Shown: positions 23,394-30,765 of the stretch, piece after piece | Position numbering within the stretch: the first letter of the stretch is position 1 | Layout of the letters: the number at the start of each line of letters is the position of its first letter | DNA from: Alphaproteobacteria bacterium | Lineage (GTDB): Bacteria > Pseudomonadota > Alphaproteobacteria > Micropepsales > Micropepsaceae | Assembly: GCA_003139615.1 (NCBI GenBank) | Contig: PLJH01000024.1 | Span: forward strand, 1,274 to 38,165 | Direction of reading: 5' to 3' | Length of the DNA stretch: 36,892 nt | Position numbers and translations under genes: made by a program | Notes under the pieces: model-generated | Told to the model about the DNA's origin: nothing | What the model saw: the letters and a program-made list of their open reading frames with translations, nothing else | Database searches by the model: none

Positions 23394-23591
23394 CGCCGCT
23401 CAGTCGAGTCGGCTGCCGATCACCGGGCGCGGACGGCCGGCTCTTTTGCTGTCGAACGACGCCGCGATGACCATCGGAATGGCCGGCACGGCGCCCTTTC
23501 TAGGTTGACTGTCCATCGAACTTTCTTTGCGAAACTCTGTTACGGCATGCCGAACCACAAATTCCTGTCCGGCGTCAACCGCTGTTTTCCG
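23350..23591. other. Leader region between the metal-sensing regulator and the Nramp-like operon
   Basis: The 242 bases between the regulator stop and ORF 2 contain short ORF 1 and the hairpin. A promoter for the operon could lie in the 75 bases just downstream of the regulator gene, but I see no clear boxes. Read-through from the regulator gene is equally possible. Confidence 0.45.
23400..23516 (-). CDS. Short leader ORF 1 (38 residues, proline-containing)
   Basis: An ATG at 23516, preceded by the purine-rich AAAGAAAG, opens 38 codons for a peptide starting MDSQPRKGAVPAIP and ending RPRPVIGSRLD. Five of its 38 residues are proline, three of them in the first 14 residues. It ends just before the hairpin that covers the start of ORF 2. 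Proline-codon and stalling leaders control mgtC in Salmonella, which makes a leader role attractive, but no homology is claimed. Frame composition is protein-like. It could also be a chance open frame. Confidence 0.45.
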   Translation of the reverse strand: MDSQPRKGAVPAIPMVIAASFDSKRAGRPRPVIGSRLD

Positions 23592-23924
23592 TCACGTCAG
23601 ATAGGAATGGATAATCCCGATCAGTTCTTCCGCCGCGTGCGTGCGGTCCTTCGCGGGCAGTTCTTCGTCGGCCAGAAGATATTCCCGCACATGTTCTTCC
23701 AGGATCTCCGCCATCAGCCCGTCGATCGCACCGCGCGCCGCCGTCACGCGCTGGATGACATCGGAACAGCTCGCTTCTTCGGTGAGCGCGCGTTCGATCG
23801 CATCCACCTGCCCCCGAAGCCGCCGCACGCGATTGACCATGCGCTGCTGGTCGCGCAGGGCATGCGGCGAATGTGCCGCGTCTCCGTTCGAGGGCTTCCG
23901 CACGGCTCGCGGCTTGCGATGCAT
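23592..23924 (-). CDS. CsoR/RcnR/FrmR-family metal- or formaldehyde-sensing repressor
   Basis: The 110-residue all-helical repressor aligns well with FrmR and RcnR through RVRRLRGQVDAIERAL, VTAARGAIDGLMAEILEEH. Relative to those proteins it has an 18-residue N-terminal extension. The key positions give His21 (RcnR His3), Cys53 (Cys35), His78 (His60) and Tyr82 in place of RcnR His64 or FrmR Glu64. This is a mixed Ni/Co- versus formaldehyde-type fingerprint. The family binds GC-rich ATAC..GTAT dyads and releases them on ligand binding. AAGG lies before the ATG. It is divergent from the porin gene, with two such dyads between, and upstream of the Nramp-like/MgtC genes. Confidence 0.9.
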   Translation of the reverse strand: MHRKPRAVRKPSNGDAAHSPHALRDQQRMVNRVRRLRGQVDAIERALTEEASCSDVIQRVTAARGAIDGLMAEILEEHVREYLLADEELPAKDRTHAAEELIGIIHSYLT

Positions 23925-23993
23925 TTCTGTCGCCTTTGGCGGTTAGGGTCCGTCGCAAATATTTTACGGGAACCGTTGCCAGCGGCTTGAACT

Positions 23994-24011
23994 TATACCG
24001 GCATGGGTATA
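23994..24011. promoter_or_regulatory. Operator-like dyad 1 between regulator and porin
   Basis: TATACC (23994-23999) and GGTATA (24006-24011) form an 18-base inverted repeat. It lies about 70 bases upstream of the regulator start codon and resembles RcnR/FrmR-family operators. It may serve autoregulation. Confidence 0.55.
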
Positions 24012-24019
24012 GTTGCAAG

Positions 24020-24035
24020 ATACCCTTGGGGGTAT
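24020..24035. promoter_or_regulatory. Operator-like dyad 2, G-tract type
   Basis: ATACCCTTGGGGGTAT has ATACCC/GGGTAT arms and a central G-tract, the form expected for RcnR/CsoR/FrmR operators. It is 26 bases centre-to-centre from dyad 1, about 2.5 helical turns, and lies 59 bases before the porin ATG, so it could control both divergent promoters. Confidence 0.65.
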
Positions 24036-24094
24036 AACCGGTCTCAAGCGAATGCGGCCCGGCTCATGCGCCGGCGCCAGGATGGGGGACGAAC

Positions 24095-25495
24095 ATGCGC
24101 CATACTTCGGCTCGCGCCTCGCGCGTCCTTGTCCCACTGTCGGCAATAGGCTCGCTGCTGCTCCTCTCCACGCCGATATTCGCGCAGGCCGATTCTTCCG
24201 GCGGAAACCCGCCGCCGGCGCAGACCGGCGCACCCGTGGACTCCTCGGGCGATACGGACGAAACCTGGAACCTGCACGGTCAGACCACGTTCACCGAGCA
24301 ATATCATCCCGGCTTCAGTTCTGCTTTTCGCGGCGTCAACAGCCTCGATCCCGGCAGCCGCGGTGACGAGACGGTGGACGTGACGCTGTTCGCGGGACTG
24401 CGACTGTGGTCCGGCGGCGAAGCCTATGCCGATCCGGAGCTCGATCAGGGCTTTGGGTTGAGCGATACGGTTGGCGTTGCGGCGTTTCCGAGCGGAGAGG
24501 GCTATAAGGTCGGCTCGGTGCCGCCCTATTTCCGTCTGCAGCGCTTGTTCTTCCGTCAGACATTCGACCTCGGCGGCGAAACGCAAAAGATCGATTCCGA
24601 TGCAAACCAGCTGGCGGGCGAGCGCACGGCGGACAATGTCATCGTGACGATGGGGAAAATCTCGGCCGTCGATATCTTCGACACCAACACCTATGCGCAC
24701 GATCCCCGCGCGGATTTCATGAACTGGGCGATCATCGATTCCGGCGCCTACGACTACGCGGCGGATTCCTGGGGCTACAGCTACGGCGTTGCCGCCGAAT
24801 GGACGCAGAACTGGTGGACGCTCCGCGTGGGACTGTTCGATCTCTCGAAGGTCCCGAACGAAAAATATCTCGAAACGAATTTCAGCCAGTTCGAGCTGGT
24901 GAGCGAAGCCGAAGAGCGGCACAAATTGTTCGGCCGCGACGGCAAGCTGAAATTGCTGGCGTTCGTCAACCGCGGCCGCATGGGCGATTACAACGACGCC
25001 ATTGCGCTGGGCGAACTCACGCACGCCGTGCCGGATACCGCGCTCGTGCGCAATTATGCATCCCGTCCCGGCGTGGCCCTCAATTTCGAACAGGCGGCAA
25101 CGGACAATCTCGGCGTGTTCGCGCGCGCCGGGCTCAACGACGGCAGCAAAGAGGCCTATGAATTCACCGAAATCAATCGCTCGCTCGCAGTCGGCCTTTC
25201 GCTCAAGGGTGCGGACTGGTTGCGTCCCGACGACACGATCGGTTTCGCCGAAGAAGTGGCCGGCATCTCGCATGCTGCGCGTAATTATTTAGCAGCCGGC
25301 GGTCTCGGCATCCTGATCGGCGACGGGCAATTGCCGCATTACGGTCTCGAGAATGTCGTCGAGACCTATTACAGCGCGAAGGTCGCAAGCTGGTTCACGA
25401 CGACCTTCGATTATCAGTTCATCGCCAATCCGGCTTACAACCGCGACCGCGGACCCGTGTCCGTGTTCGGTGTGCGGCTCCACGGCCAATTCTGA
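24095..25495 (+). CDS. OprB-type carbohydrate-selective porin family protein
   Basis: The 466-residue protein has a signal peptide ending near PIFAQA (about residue 30), then a short Pro/Ser/Gly linker and the OprB-family barrel starting NLHGQTTFTEQYHPGFSSAFRG. YFRLQRLFFRQTFDLGG, FMNWAIIDSGAYDYAADSWGYS and the terminal Phe (HGQF) support an outer-membrane barrel. The family is named for sugar uptake, but members beside metal regulators and Nramp genes may pass metal ions. Here it faces the CsoR/RcnR-type repressor across two operator-like dyads, so metal-controlled expression is likely. The ATG at 24095 lies 59 bases after the second dyad. Confidence 0.88.
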   Translation: MRHTSARASRVLVPLSAIGSLLLLSTPIFAQADSSGGNPPPAQTGAPVDSSGDTDETWNLHGQTTFTEQYHPGFSSAFRGVNSLDPGSRGDETVDVTLFAGLRLWSGGEAYADPELDQGFGLSDTVGVAAFPSGEGYKVGSVPPYFRLQRLFFRQTFDLGGETQKIDSDANQLAGERTADNVIVTMGKISAVDIFDTNTYAHDPRADFMNWAIIDSGAYDYAADSWGYSYGVAAEWTQNWWTLRVGLFDLSKVPNEKYLETNFSQFELVSEAEERHKLFGRDGKLKLLAFVNRGRMGDYNDAIALGELTHAVPDTALVRNYASRPGVALNFEQAATDNLGVFARAGLNDGSKEAYEFTEINRSLAVGLSLKGADWLRPDDTIGFAEEVAGISHAARNYLAAGGLGILIGDGQLPHYGLENVVETYYSAKVASWFTTTFDYQFIANPAYNRDRGPVSVFGVRLHGQF

Positions 25496-25560
25496 ACGCG
25501 TTTGCGGGCCGCAGATTTCGCGTTTAGCTTTGAGCCGGGCGCAACGAGCAGGGAACGCGC

Positions 25561-26409
25561 ATGAACCCGGTCCTCAAATGGGCCGGCGCCGTCGCGGGCG
25601 CCGCGGTTCTGCTGGGCGTTCTCGCCTGGGTCTATGTGTATGTGGAATCCGAAGCCATCATCCAACGGCGCTATCCGCTGCCGTCCTCCACGGTGCATGC
25701 TGTGGACACCGCAAAGGCGATCGCGCGCGGCAAGCATCTGATGGCTATTGCGGGCTGCAGCGGCTGCCACGGCGCCGATCTGCAGGGCCGCCTTCTGACG
25801 AAGAACGGTGTACTGCCTGTCTGGTCTTCGAATCTGAAGCGGCTGACGCAATCCATGCCGGACGACGAATTCGAACGCGCGATCCGGTTCGGCATCAAGC
25901 CGGACGCCACGAGCATGTGGGCCATGCCGTCCTACGACGATACCTACATGAGCGAGGACGACGTGATCGCGATCGTGTCCTATCTGCGCTCGCTGCCCCC
26001 CGACGGGCCGGTCCGGCCCGAGCCCGAATTCGATCTGCGCGCGCGCATAGCGTTGCTGGAAGGCATTCTCGCGCCCATCGTGCCGGATACGCTGGAAAGC
26101 CCTTCCTCGCTCGATCTTGGCCCGCGTTACGACGGCGGCCATTATCTCGCGCGCGTCACCTGCGCCGAATGCCACGGCACGGACCTGACGGGAACGGGCG
26201 TGGTCCCGGATTTGACTGTCGTCTCGTCCTATAGCCGTGCCGGATTCTTTGCGCTTCTACGGGAAGGGCGCGCCGCTCCGGGCCATGTGCTCAAGGTCAT
26301 GCCGCAGCTCGCGCGCAGCCGGTTCCATTATTTTGCCGATTACGAGATCGACGCACTTTATGATTACCTCACCGCACGAGCAAAAGTGCTCAAGCCCGGG
26401 CGGCGCTGA
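25561..26409 (+). CDS. Membrane-anchored di-heme cytochrome c
   Basis: The 282-residue protein has an N-terminal hydrophobic anchor (about residues 9-28) and two CxxCH heme sites: C66-SG-C-H70 and C201-AE-C-H205. Each is followed by a typical class I cytochrome stretch, with Met-bearing ATSMWAMPSYDD for the first domain and LKVMPQLARS-like for the second. It would pass electrons at the outer face of the inner membrane. GCAGGGAACGCGC gives the ribosome site. No dehydrogenase or oxidase gene is adjacent, so its partner is unknown. It follows the porin by 65 bases on the same strand. Confidence 0.9.
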   Translation: MNPVLKWAGAVAGAAVLLGVLAWVYVYVESEAIIQRRYPLPSSTVHAVDTAKAIARGKHLMAIAGCSGCHGADLQGRLLTKNGVLPVWSSNLKRLTQSMPDDEFERAIRFGIKPDATSMWAMPSYDDTYMSEDDVIAIVSYLRSLPPDGPVRPEPEFDLRARIALLEGILAPIVPDTLESPSSLDLGPRYDGGHYLARVTCAECHGTDLTGTGVVPDLTVVSSYSRAGFFALLREGRAAPGHVLKVMPQLARSRFHYFADYEIDALYDYLTARAKVLKPGRR

Positions 26410-26494
26410 GGAAGGCCGTCTTCTCCCGATCCCGCTAGGGATTCCCGGTCTCGCGTGCTAACCGGGGGCCGCAAATCCCAACCTGGCCATCGAT

Positions 26495-27682
26495 ATGACC
26501 TCTCGTCCTCTCCTGCGGCTCAAGCCGCGCGAAGGCCGCCGCGCGCGGGCCGGTGCGCCTTGGATGTTCTCCAACGAGATCGAGATGAGCAATGTGGCGA
26601 AGGCGTTGCCTCCAGGTAGCCTGGTCTCCGTTGCAGGCGATGATGGACGCCCCTACGGCACGGGCTATTTCAATCTGAAAAGTCTCATCTCCGTGCGCCT
26701 GTTCGACGGCGCACAAGATGACGAGATCGACGTCGCATTCTTTGCCAAACGGCTCAAGCGCGCGCTTGCATTGCGCGAGGCGCTTTACGCCGAGCCTTAT
26801 TATCGTCTCGTCCATGCCGAAGGCGACGGGTTGCCCGGTCTCTCCATCGATCGCCTGGGCAATACGAGCGTGGTGCAGGTGACCACGGCCGGCATGGAAG
26901 CGTTGCTTGAGCCGATGCTCGAAGCGCTCGACGCCGCGATCGCGCCTGCGAATGTGATCCTTCGCGCCGACACGCCCGCCCGCGCACTCGAAGGTCTTCC
27001 GTCCTATGTGCGCGCTGCAAAAGGCGAGACGCCGTCGCGCGTCGGCGTGCTGGAAAACGGCACGCGTTATTTTGCCGATCCCGCGAGCGGCCAGAAAACG
27101 GGATGGTATTACGACCAGCGCGACAATCGCGCCTTCATGGCGTCGCTCGCCAAAGGCAAATCCGTACTCGATGCCTATTGTTACACGGGCGGCTTTGCGA
27201 TTGCAGCGGCGGGTGCGGGCGCAAGCGAGGTGAGCGCGCTGGACAGTTCGGCCCCGGCGCTGGCGCTGGCGGAAGAAGCCGCCGCCGCGAACGGCGTCGA
27301 ACGTATTTGCAACTTCGTGAAAGCCGACGTGTTCGAAGATCTGGAGCGGCTCGCAGGCGCGGGCGAAAAATTCGACATCGTGATCGCCGATCCTCCGCCC
27401 TTCGTGAAAGCCCGAAAAGATCTGGAACCCGGCGCCAAGGCGTATCGCAAGCTGGCGCGGTTGGCCGCAGGCGTGACGGCGCCCGGCGGATTTCTGTGTC
27501 TGTGTTCGTGCTCGCACAACATGCCCATGGAGCGCTTCGTGAACGAATGCGCCATCGGCATCATCCGCACGGACCGTCGCGCGACCTTGATCCGGCAAGC
27601 GGGTGCGGGCCCGGATCATCCGGTCCATCCCATGCTGCCCGAGACCGCTTACCTCAAGACACTGGTCTTCGCGCTCGATTGA
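26495..27682 (+). CDS. rlmI: 23S rRNA (cytosine-C5)-methyltransferase, RlmI family
   Basis: The 395-residue protein has an N-terminal PUA-like domain (RLKPREGRRARAGAPWMFSNEI, split as RLKPREGRR and GAPWMFSNEI), a middle EEHE-like domain and a C-terminal Rossmann methyltransferase. SAM-binding is marked by VLDAYCYTGGFAIAAA and catalysis by DPPPFV (Asp299) and CSCSHNM with the active-site cysteine. RlmI methylates C1962 of 23S rRNA in E. coli; other members of this group may modify nearby sites. Length matches the family. No strong ribosome site is visible before the ATG. Single gene, followed by a palindromic repeat cluster. Confidence 0.88.
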   Translation: MTSRPLLRLKPREGRRARAGAPWMFSNEIEMSNVAKALPPGSLVSVAGDDGRPYGTGYFNLKSLISVRLFDGAQDDEIDVAFFAKRLKRALALREALYAEPYYRLVHAEGDGLPGLSIDRLGNTSVVQVTTAGMEALLEPMLEALDAAIAPANVILRADTPARALEGLPSYVRAAKGETPSRVGVLENGTRYFADPASGQKTGWYYDQRDNRAFMASLAKGKSVLDAYCYTGGFAIAAAGAGASEVSALDSSAPALALAEEAAAANGVERICNFVKADVFEDLERLAGAGEKFDIVIADPPPFVKARKDLEPGAKAYRKLARLAAGVTAPGGFLCLCSCSHNMPMERFVNECAIGIIRTDRRATLIRQAGAGPDHPVHPMLPETAYLKTLVFALD

Positions 27683-27692
27683 AACCCCATTT

Positions 27693-27835
27693 CCCTCTCC
27701 CCGTCGGGGGAGAGGGCAGGGTGAGGGGGTGATTGTGCAGCGGGAGATGCTTGACAGATTTGACGCTGCATAGGCACCCCCTCACCGCTTCGCGCGAAAT
27801 GCGCTCGCTGCCTCTCCCCCGAAGTGCGAGAGGCA
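27693..27835. repeat. Cluster of three inverted repeats (CCCTCTCCCC type)
   Basis: Three nested or adjacent dyads fill the gap after rlmI. CCCTCTCCCC (27693-27702) pairs with GGGGAGAGGG (27707-27716), a perfect 10-bp stem with a 4-base loop. GTGAGGGGGTG (27721-27731) pairs with CACCCCCTCAC (27775-27785), 11 bp. TGCCTCTC (27809-27816) pairs with GAGAGGCA (27828-27835), 8 bp. This arrangement is a dispersed intergenic repeat that I recognise from many alphaproteobacterial genomes. It may end transcription from both convergent genes. Confidence 0.8.
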
Positions 27836-27841
27836 AAATAT

Positions 27842-29392
27842 TCAGTTCGGCAGAGACAGTCCCGTGCGTTTCGTCCAGCCGGCATAGATGAACGTGAGCT
27901 GGGGTTTGCGAAAGCCCGCAATCGTTTTTGTCCGGTCGTTCACGACCAGCGTCTCGGGCGCAGCCACGTTTGACGAATCCCATTGCGGCAGGCCGGCGCC
28001 GTTGGGATTTCCGGTCTTGGCGAAATTCGTCCAGTAGCCTTCCATCATCGCGGCGATGCTTTTGTCCTTGTCGGTCGCGAATTTCATTTTCGAGGCAAAA
28101 TTCGGGTCCATCGATATGCCGGTAAATCCAAATATGTAGGGGATTTCGCCGCCATGCCCGACCCCGCTCGTAAACAACCGCAGCGCATCGAAGACATAGT
28201 CGAAGTGATAGACATAGGCGGGCTCACCGAGTTTCGCTTCGAATGCTGCCAGCCCCTGCGCGCCGGATGCGAACAGGCCATCGGCAAATACCTGGCGGGC
28301 GAACTGGTCGTCGGAGAGCTTGCCGTCGGATTCATAGGCTTTGCGCACGATCGGAAGTGCATCGCCGAACGGCTTCAGCATGTCGTCATTCGTCATATGA
28401 ATGGCCGACATCAACGTCGCCTCGTCGCTGTTCGAGCCCGCGAGATAGGCCACATGTGCGACCTTGCCCTGCGCAAAAAGCGCTGTCGGCTGGTCGGGCA
28501 GCACGGTCCCGTCGACGTAAGGCGACGATTGCACCGATAGTTTTTTCTGATCGGCGAGAATCTGCTCCGTGCTGAGGGTGCGCAACTTTGCCAGCGCATC
28601 GGGAGACGCGCCGTCGGCGCTCTCCAACGCTGCAAACGTCACGGCATTCTGCTGCGCCTGCGCGGAAGTGCCGATGGTCCACAATCCCAGGCCCGATTCC
28701 GAAATCGCCTTGGCGAACAATCCGTGCGCGAGCGGCGAGACGACGAGATCGTTGACGCTCATTCCGCCGGCGGACTCGCCGAAGATCGTGACATTCGCGG
28801 GATCGCCGCCGAACGCCGCGATGTTCTTCCGCACCCATGCGAGTGCGGCGATCTGATCGAGCAGCCCGAAATCGCCTTTCGGCTCGCCGGCATTCGCAGC
28901 CGCGAGCGCGGGATGGTTGAAAGTGCCGAGCCAGCCCAGACGATAATTGAGCGTCACGACGACGACGCCATGCTGCGCCAGTTCCACGCCGTCATAGGTC
29001 GGAAACGCGGACCCGCCGAAGACGAACGAACCGCCATAGATCCACACCATCACGGGCAGTTTCGTGCCCGGCGCGTTGTTGGGCGTCCAGACATTGAGCG
29101 TCAGGCAGTCCTCGCTTTGCGGCAGTTGCAGCCGCCCGGGCAAATTGATCTGCGGACAGATGGGCCCGAAGGCGCTCGCATCGCGTACGCCGCTCCAGCC
29201 GGAAGCCGGTTGCGGCGCGCGCCAGCGGAGCGCTCCCACCGGGGGTGCCGCAAAGGGAATACCCTTGAAGACGCTGGTGGCGCCTTCGGATACGCCCGAA
29301 AGCGCGCCTTGCGCGATCTTGGCCTGCGGCTGTGCCCAAGCAGGCAACGCGGTCAGGCAGGCCAAAGCTGCGGCAAGCGCAAAACGGCGCAT
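27842..29392 (-). CDS. Type-B carboxylesterase, secreted
   Basis: The 516-residue protein has a signal peptide (residues 1-20, ending PAWA). The type-B esterase motifs are EDCLTLNVW (about 94-102), the oxyanion-hole stretch VWIYGGSF and the nucleophile elbow GESAGG with Ser207. The likely acid is the Glu of SNSDEATL and the base the His of GVGHGGEIPY. Such alpha/beta hydrolases cleave carboxylic esters in the periplasm or outside the cell; natural substrate unknown. GGAGGAATCA directly precedes the ATG at 29392. A frame 16 codons longer at the N-terminus is open but would bury the signal peptide. Confidence 0.92.
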   Translation of the reverse strand: MRRFALAAALACLTALPAWAQPQAKIAQGALSGVSEGATSVFKGIPFAAPPVGALRWRAPQPASGWSGVRDASAFGPICPQINLPGRLQLPQSEDCLTLNVWTPNNAPGTKLPVMVWIYGGSFVFGGSAFPTYDGVELAQHGVVVVTLNYRLGWLGTFNHPALAAANAGEPKGDFGLLDQIAALAWVRKNIAAFGGDPANVTIFGESAGGMSVNDLVVSPLAHGLFAKAISESGLGLWTIGTSAQAQQNAVTFAALESADGASPDALAKLRTLSTEQILADQKKLSVQSSPYVDGTVLPDQPTALFAQGKVAHVAYLAGSNSDEATLMSAIHMTNDDMLKPFGDALPIVRKAYESDGKLSDDQFARQVFADGLFASGAQGLAAFEAKLGEPAYVYHFDYVFDALRLFTSGVGHGGEIPYIFGFTGISMDPNFASKMKFATDKDKSIAAMMEGYWTNFAKTGNPNGAGLPQWDSSNVAAPETLVVNDRTKTIAGFRKPQLTFIYAGWTKRTGLSLPN

Positions 29393-29475
29393 TGATTCCT
29401 CCGACGGATAGGTCCCTGGTTTGAACGAGAGCCCGGGCAAAAGCCGTCGGTCAAGGGCCTTGGCTTCCGTTCAAT

Positions 29476-30720
29476 TCAGGGCAGGCTGAAAGTCATATCC
29501 GCGAAGTTTAGGGTGTATTGCCCCAGTTGGTCCAATACGTCGCGACCGATATTGCAGAAAATTCCTCCGCCATCCGGATCGATCGAGCGAGCAAGCGCGC
29601 GAACGTTGCGCAATTCCACGATTCGACCGGCGAGGGCAATGCGAACGGCAGTCAGCCTGTAATCGTCCACCGCCGATACACCGCTGATGCCCGCGATGCG
29701 ATCGCGGGCGCGATGTGCGTCGGCGGCCGCATAGGGAAACGCGTGCAAAAAAGGCTCATAGAACACGGTCTCTATTGCGCCCGTGTCGAGACGGCAGGCC
29801 AATCGTTGTCCGCGATATTCGATCTGCAGCAGCGGATCGCTTCCGGACAGGACAAAGCCGGTGCGGGAACTGCCAACGCCGGCCGTTCCGCCGAGGACGA
29901 TGCGGTCGCGTCGAAGATGCCGTATTGCGCCGAGGGCCGAAATGACCGGAAAGCCGATTGCGCCCGGCAGCGCACGTCCGTCCGGCAAATGAAGGGCCGT
30001 GTCCGGCAAGACCAGGAAAATGACGTTCGAAACCACGGTGCCGTCGCCGAATTTTATTGAACCCGACGTAACATCCGATCGAATGCCCGTTCCCGTCGCG
30101 CCGTTTATCCGGTAGTCCGTCCTTCGCGTTTCCAGTCCCGCATTGCGCGCCGCACTGCGCGACAATATCGAAAAATTTGCGCCGGTATCGAACAGCAGGC
30201 GCAGCGGCAAATCGTTGACCTGGACGTCCATCGTCCCGTCCGGAGTCAGCACCAGGGGGCGTTCTTTGCCGGGATATGAGGTTTCCGGCAATACGTCTTT
30301 TATCGTCGTCAACAACGCGGCACGGTTGCGTATGCTCGACTGCTGCGCCGTGCTGCCGATGCTTCCTTCGCGCAAAAGAGGCTCTATCGCATCGAATGCC
30401 GCGGAATAGCGAAATCTTGCGCGTTCGGACAGCATCAAGAATTCGCGCGCATCCGCTTCGAGCGCGCGATCGGCGTCACGCCGCGACAACAGATTGCGCA
30501 AGGCGAGGGATGCGTCCTGGTATCTTCCAGAGGCGAATGCGTCGGCGGCGCGTAGAAAGCCAGTTCGCGTATCGCCGTCACGGTTCGACAGAAGCGCTGC
30601 ATGCAGCGCAAAAAAATCATGTCTGCGATAGAGGTCCCACGCTGAAGGCGCGGCGGTCGCGCAGACGGACGCAACCGCTGAAAGCACGATCATGAGAATT
30701 CTCAAAACCCGCTGCGCCAT
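29476..30720 (-). CDS. Two-domain retropepsin-like aspartic protease, exported
   Basis: The 414-residue protein has a signal peptide (about residues 1-24), a helical region resembling TPR-type repeats (about 25-150), and two retropepsin-like domains. The first has LLFDTGANFS with Asp178, the second CRLDTGAIETVF with Asp312. Two DTGA sites in one chain could form a complete active site of the kind made by retroviral protease dimers. A GRDVLDQLGQYTLNFADMTFSLP end closes the second domain. GAGGGACCC precedes the ATG. It follows the XRE regulator by 45 bases on the same strand, so both are probably one operon. Substrate unknown. Confidence 0.85.
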   Translation of the reverse strand: MAQRVLRILMIVLSAVASVCATAAPSAWDLYRRHDFFALHAALLSNRDGDTRTGFLRAADAFASGRYQDASLALRNLLSRRDADRALEADAREFLMLSERARFRYSAAFDAIEPLLREGSIGSTAQQSSIRNRAALLTTIKDVLPETSYPGKERPLVLTPDGTMDVQVNDLPLRLLFDTGANFSILSRSAARNAGLETRRTDYRINGATGTGIRSDVTSGSIKFGDGTVVSNVIFLVLPDTALHLPDGRALPGAIGFPVISALGAIRHLRRDRIVLGGTAGVGSSRTGFVLSGSDPLLQIEYRGQRLACRLDTGAIETVFYEPFLHAFPYAAADAHRARDRIAGISGVSAVDDYRLTAVRIALAGRIVELRNVRALARSIDPDGGGIFCNIGRDVLDQLGQYTLNFADMTFSLP

Positions 30721-30765
30721 GGGTCCCTCATCGATCGGCGCGGACTGCGAAGGGATGATCCAGGT

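Noticed and set aside
26428-26441. ATCCC/GGGAT mini-hairpin between cytochrome c and rlmI
   Set aside because: Only 5 bp with no T-run; expected often by chance in this composition.
29401-29450. CCGACGG/CCGTCGG inverted pair upstream of the carboxylesterase
   Set aside because: Seven-base arms separated by 36 bases at high GC are weak evidence for a structure or operator.
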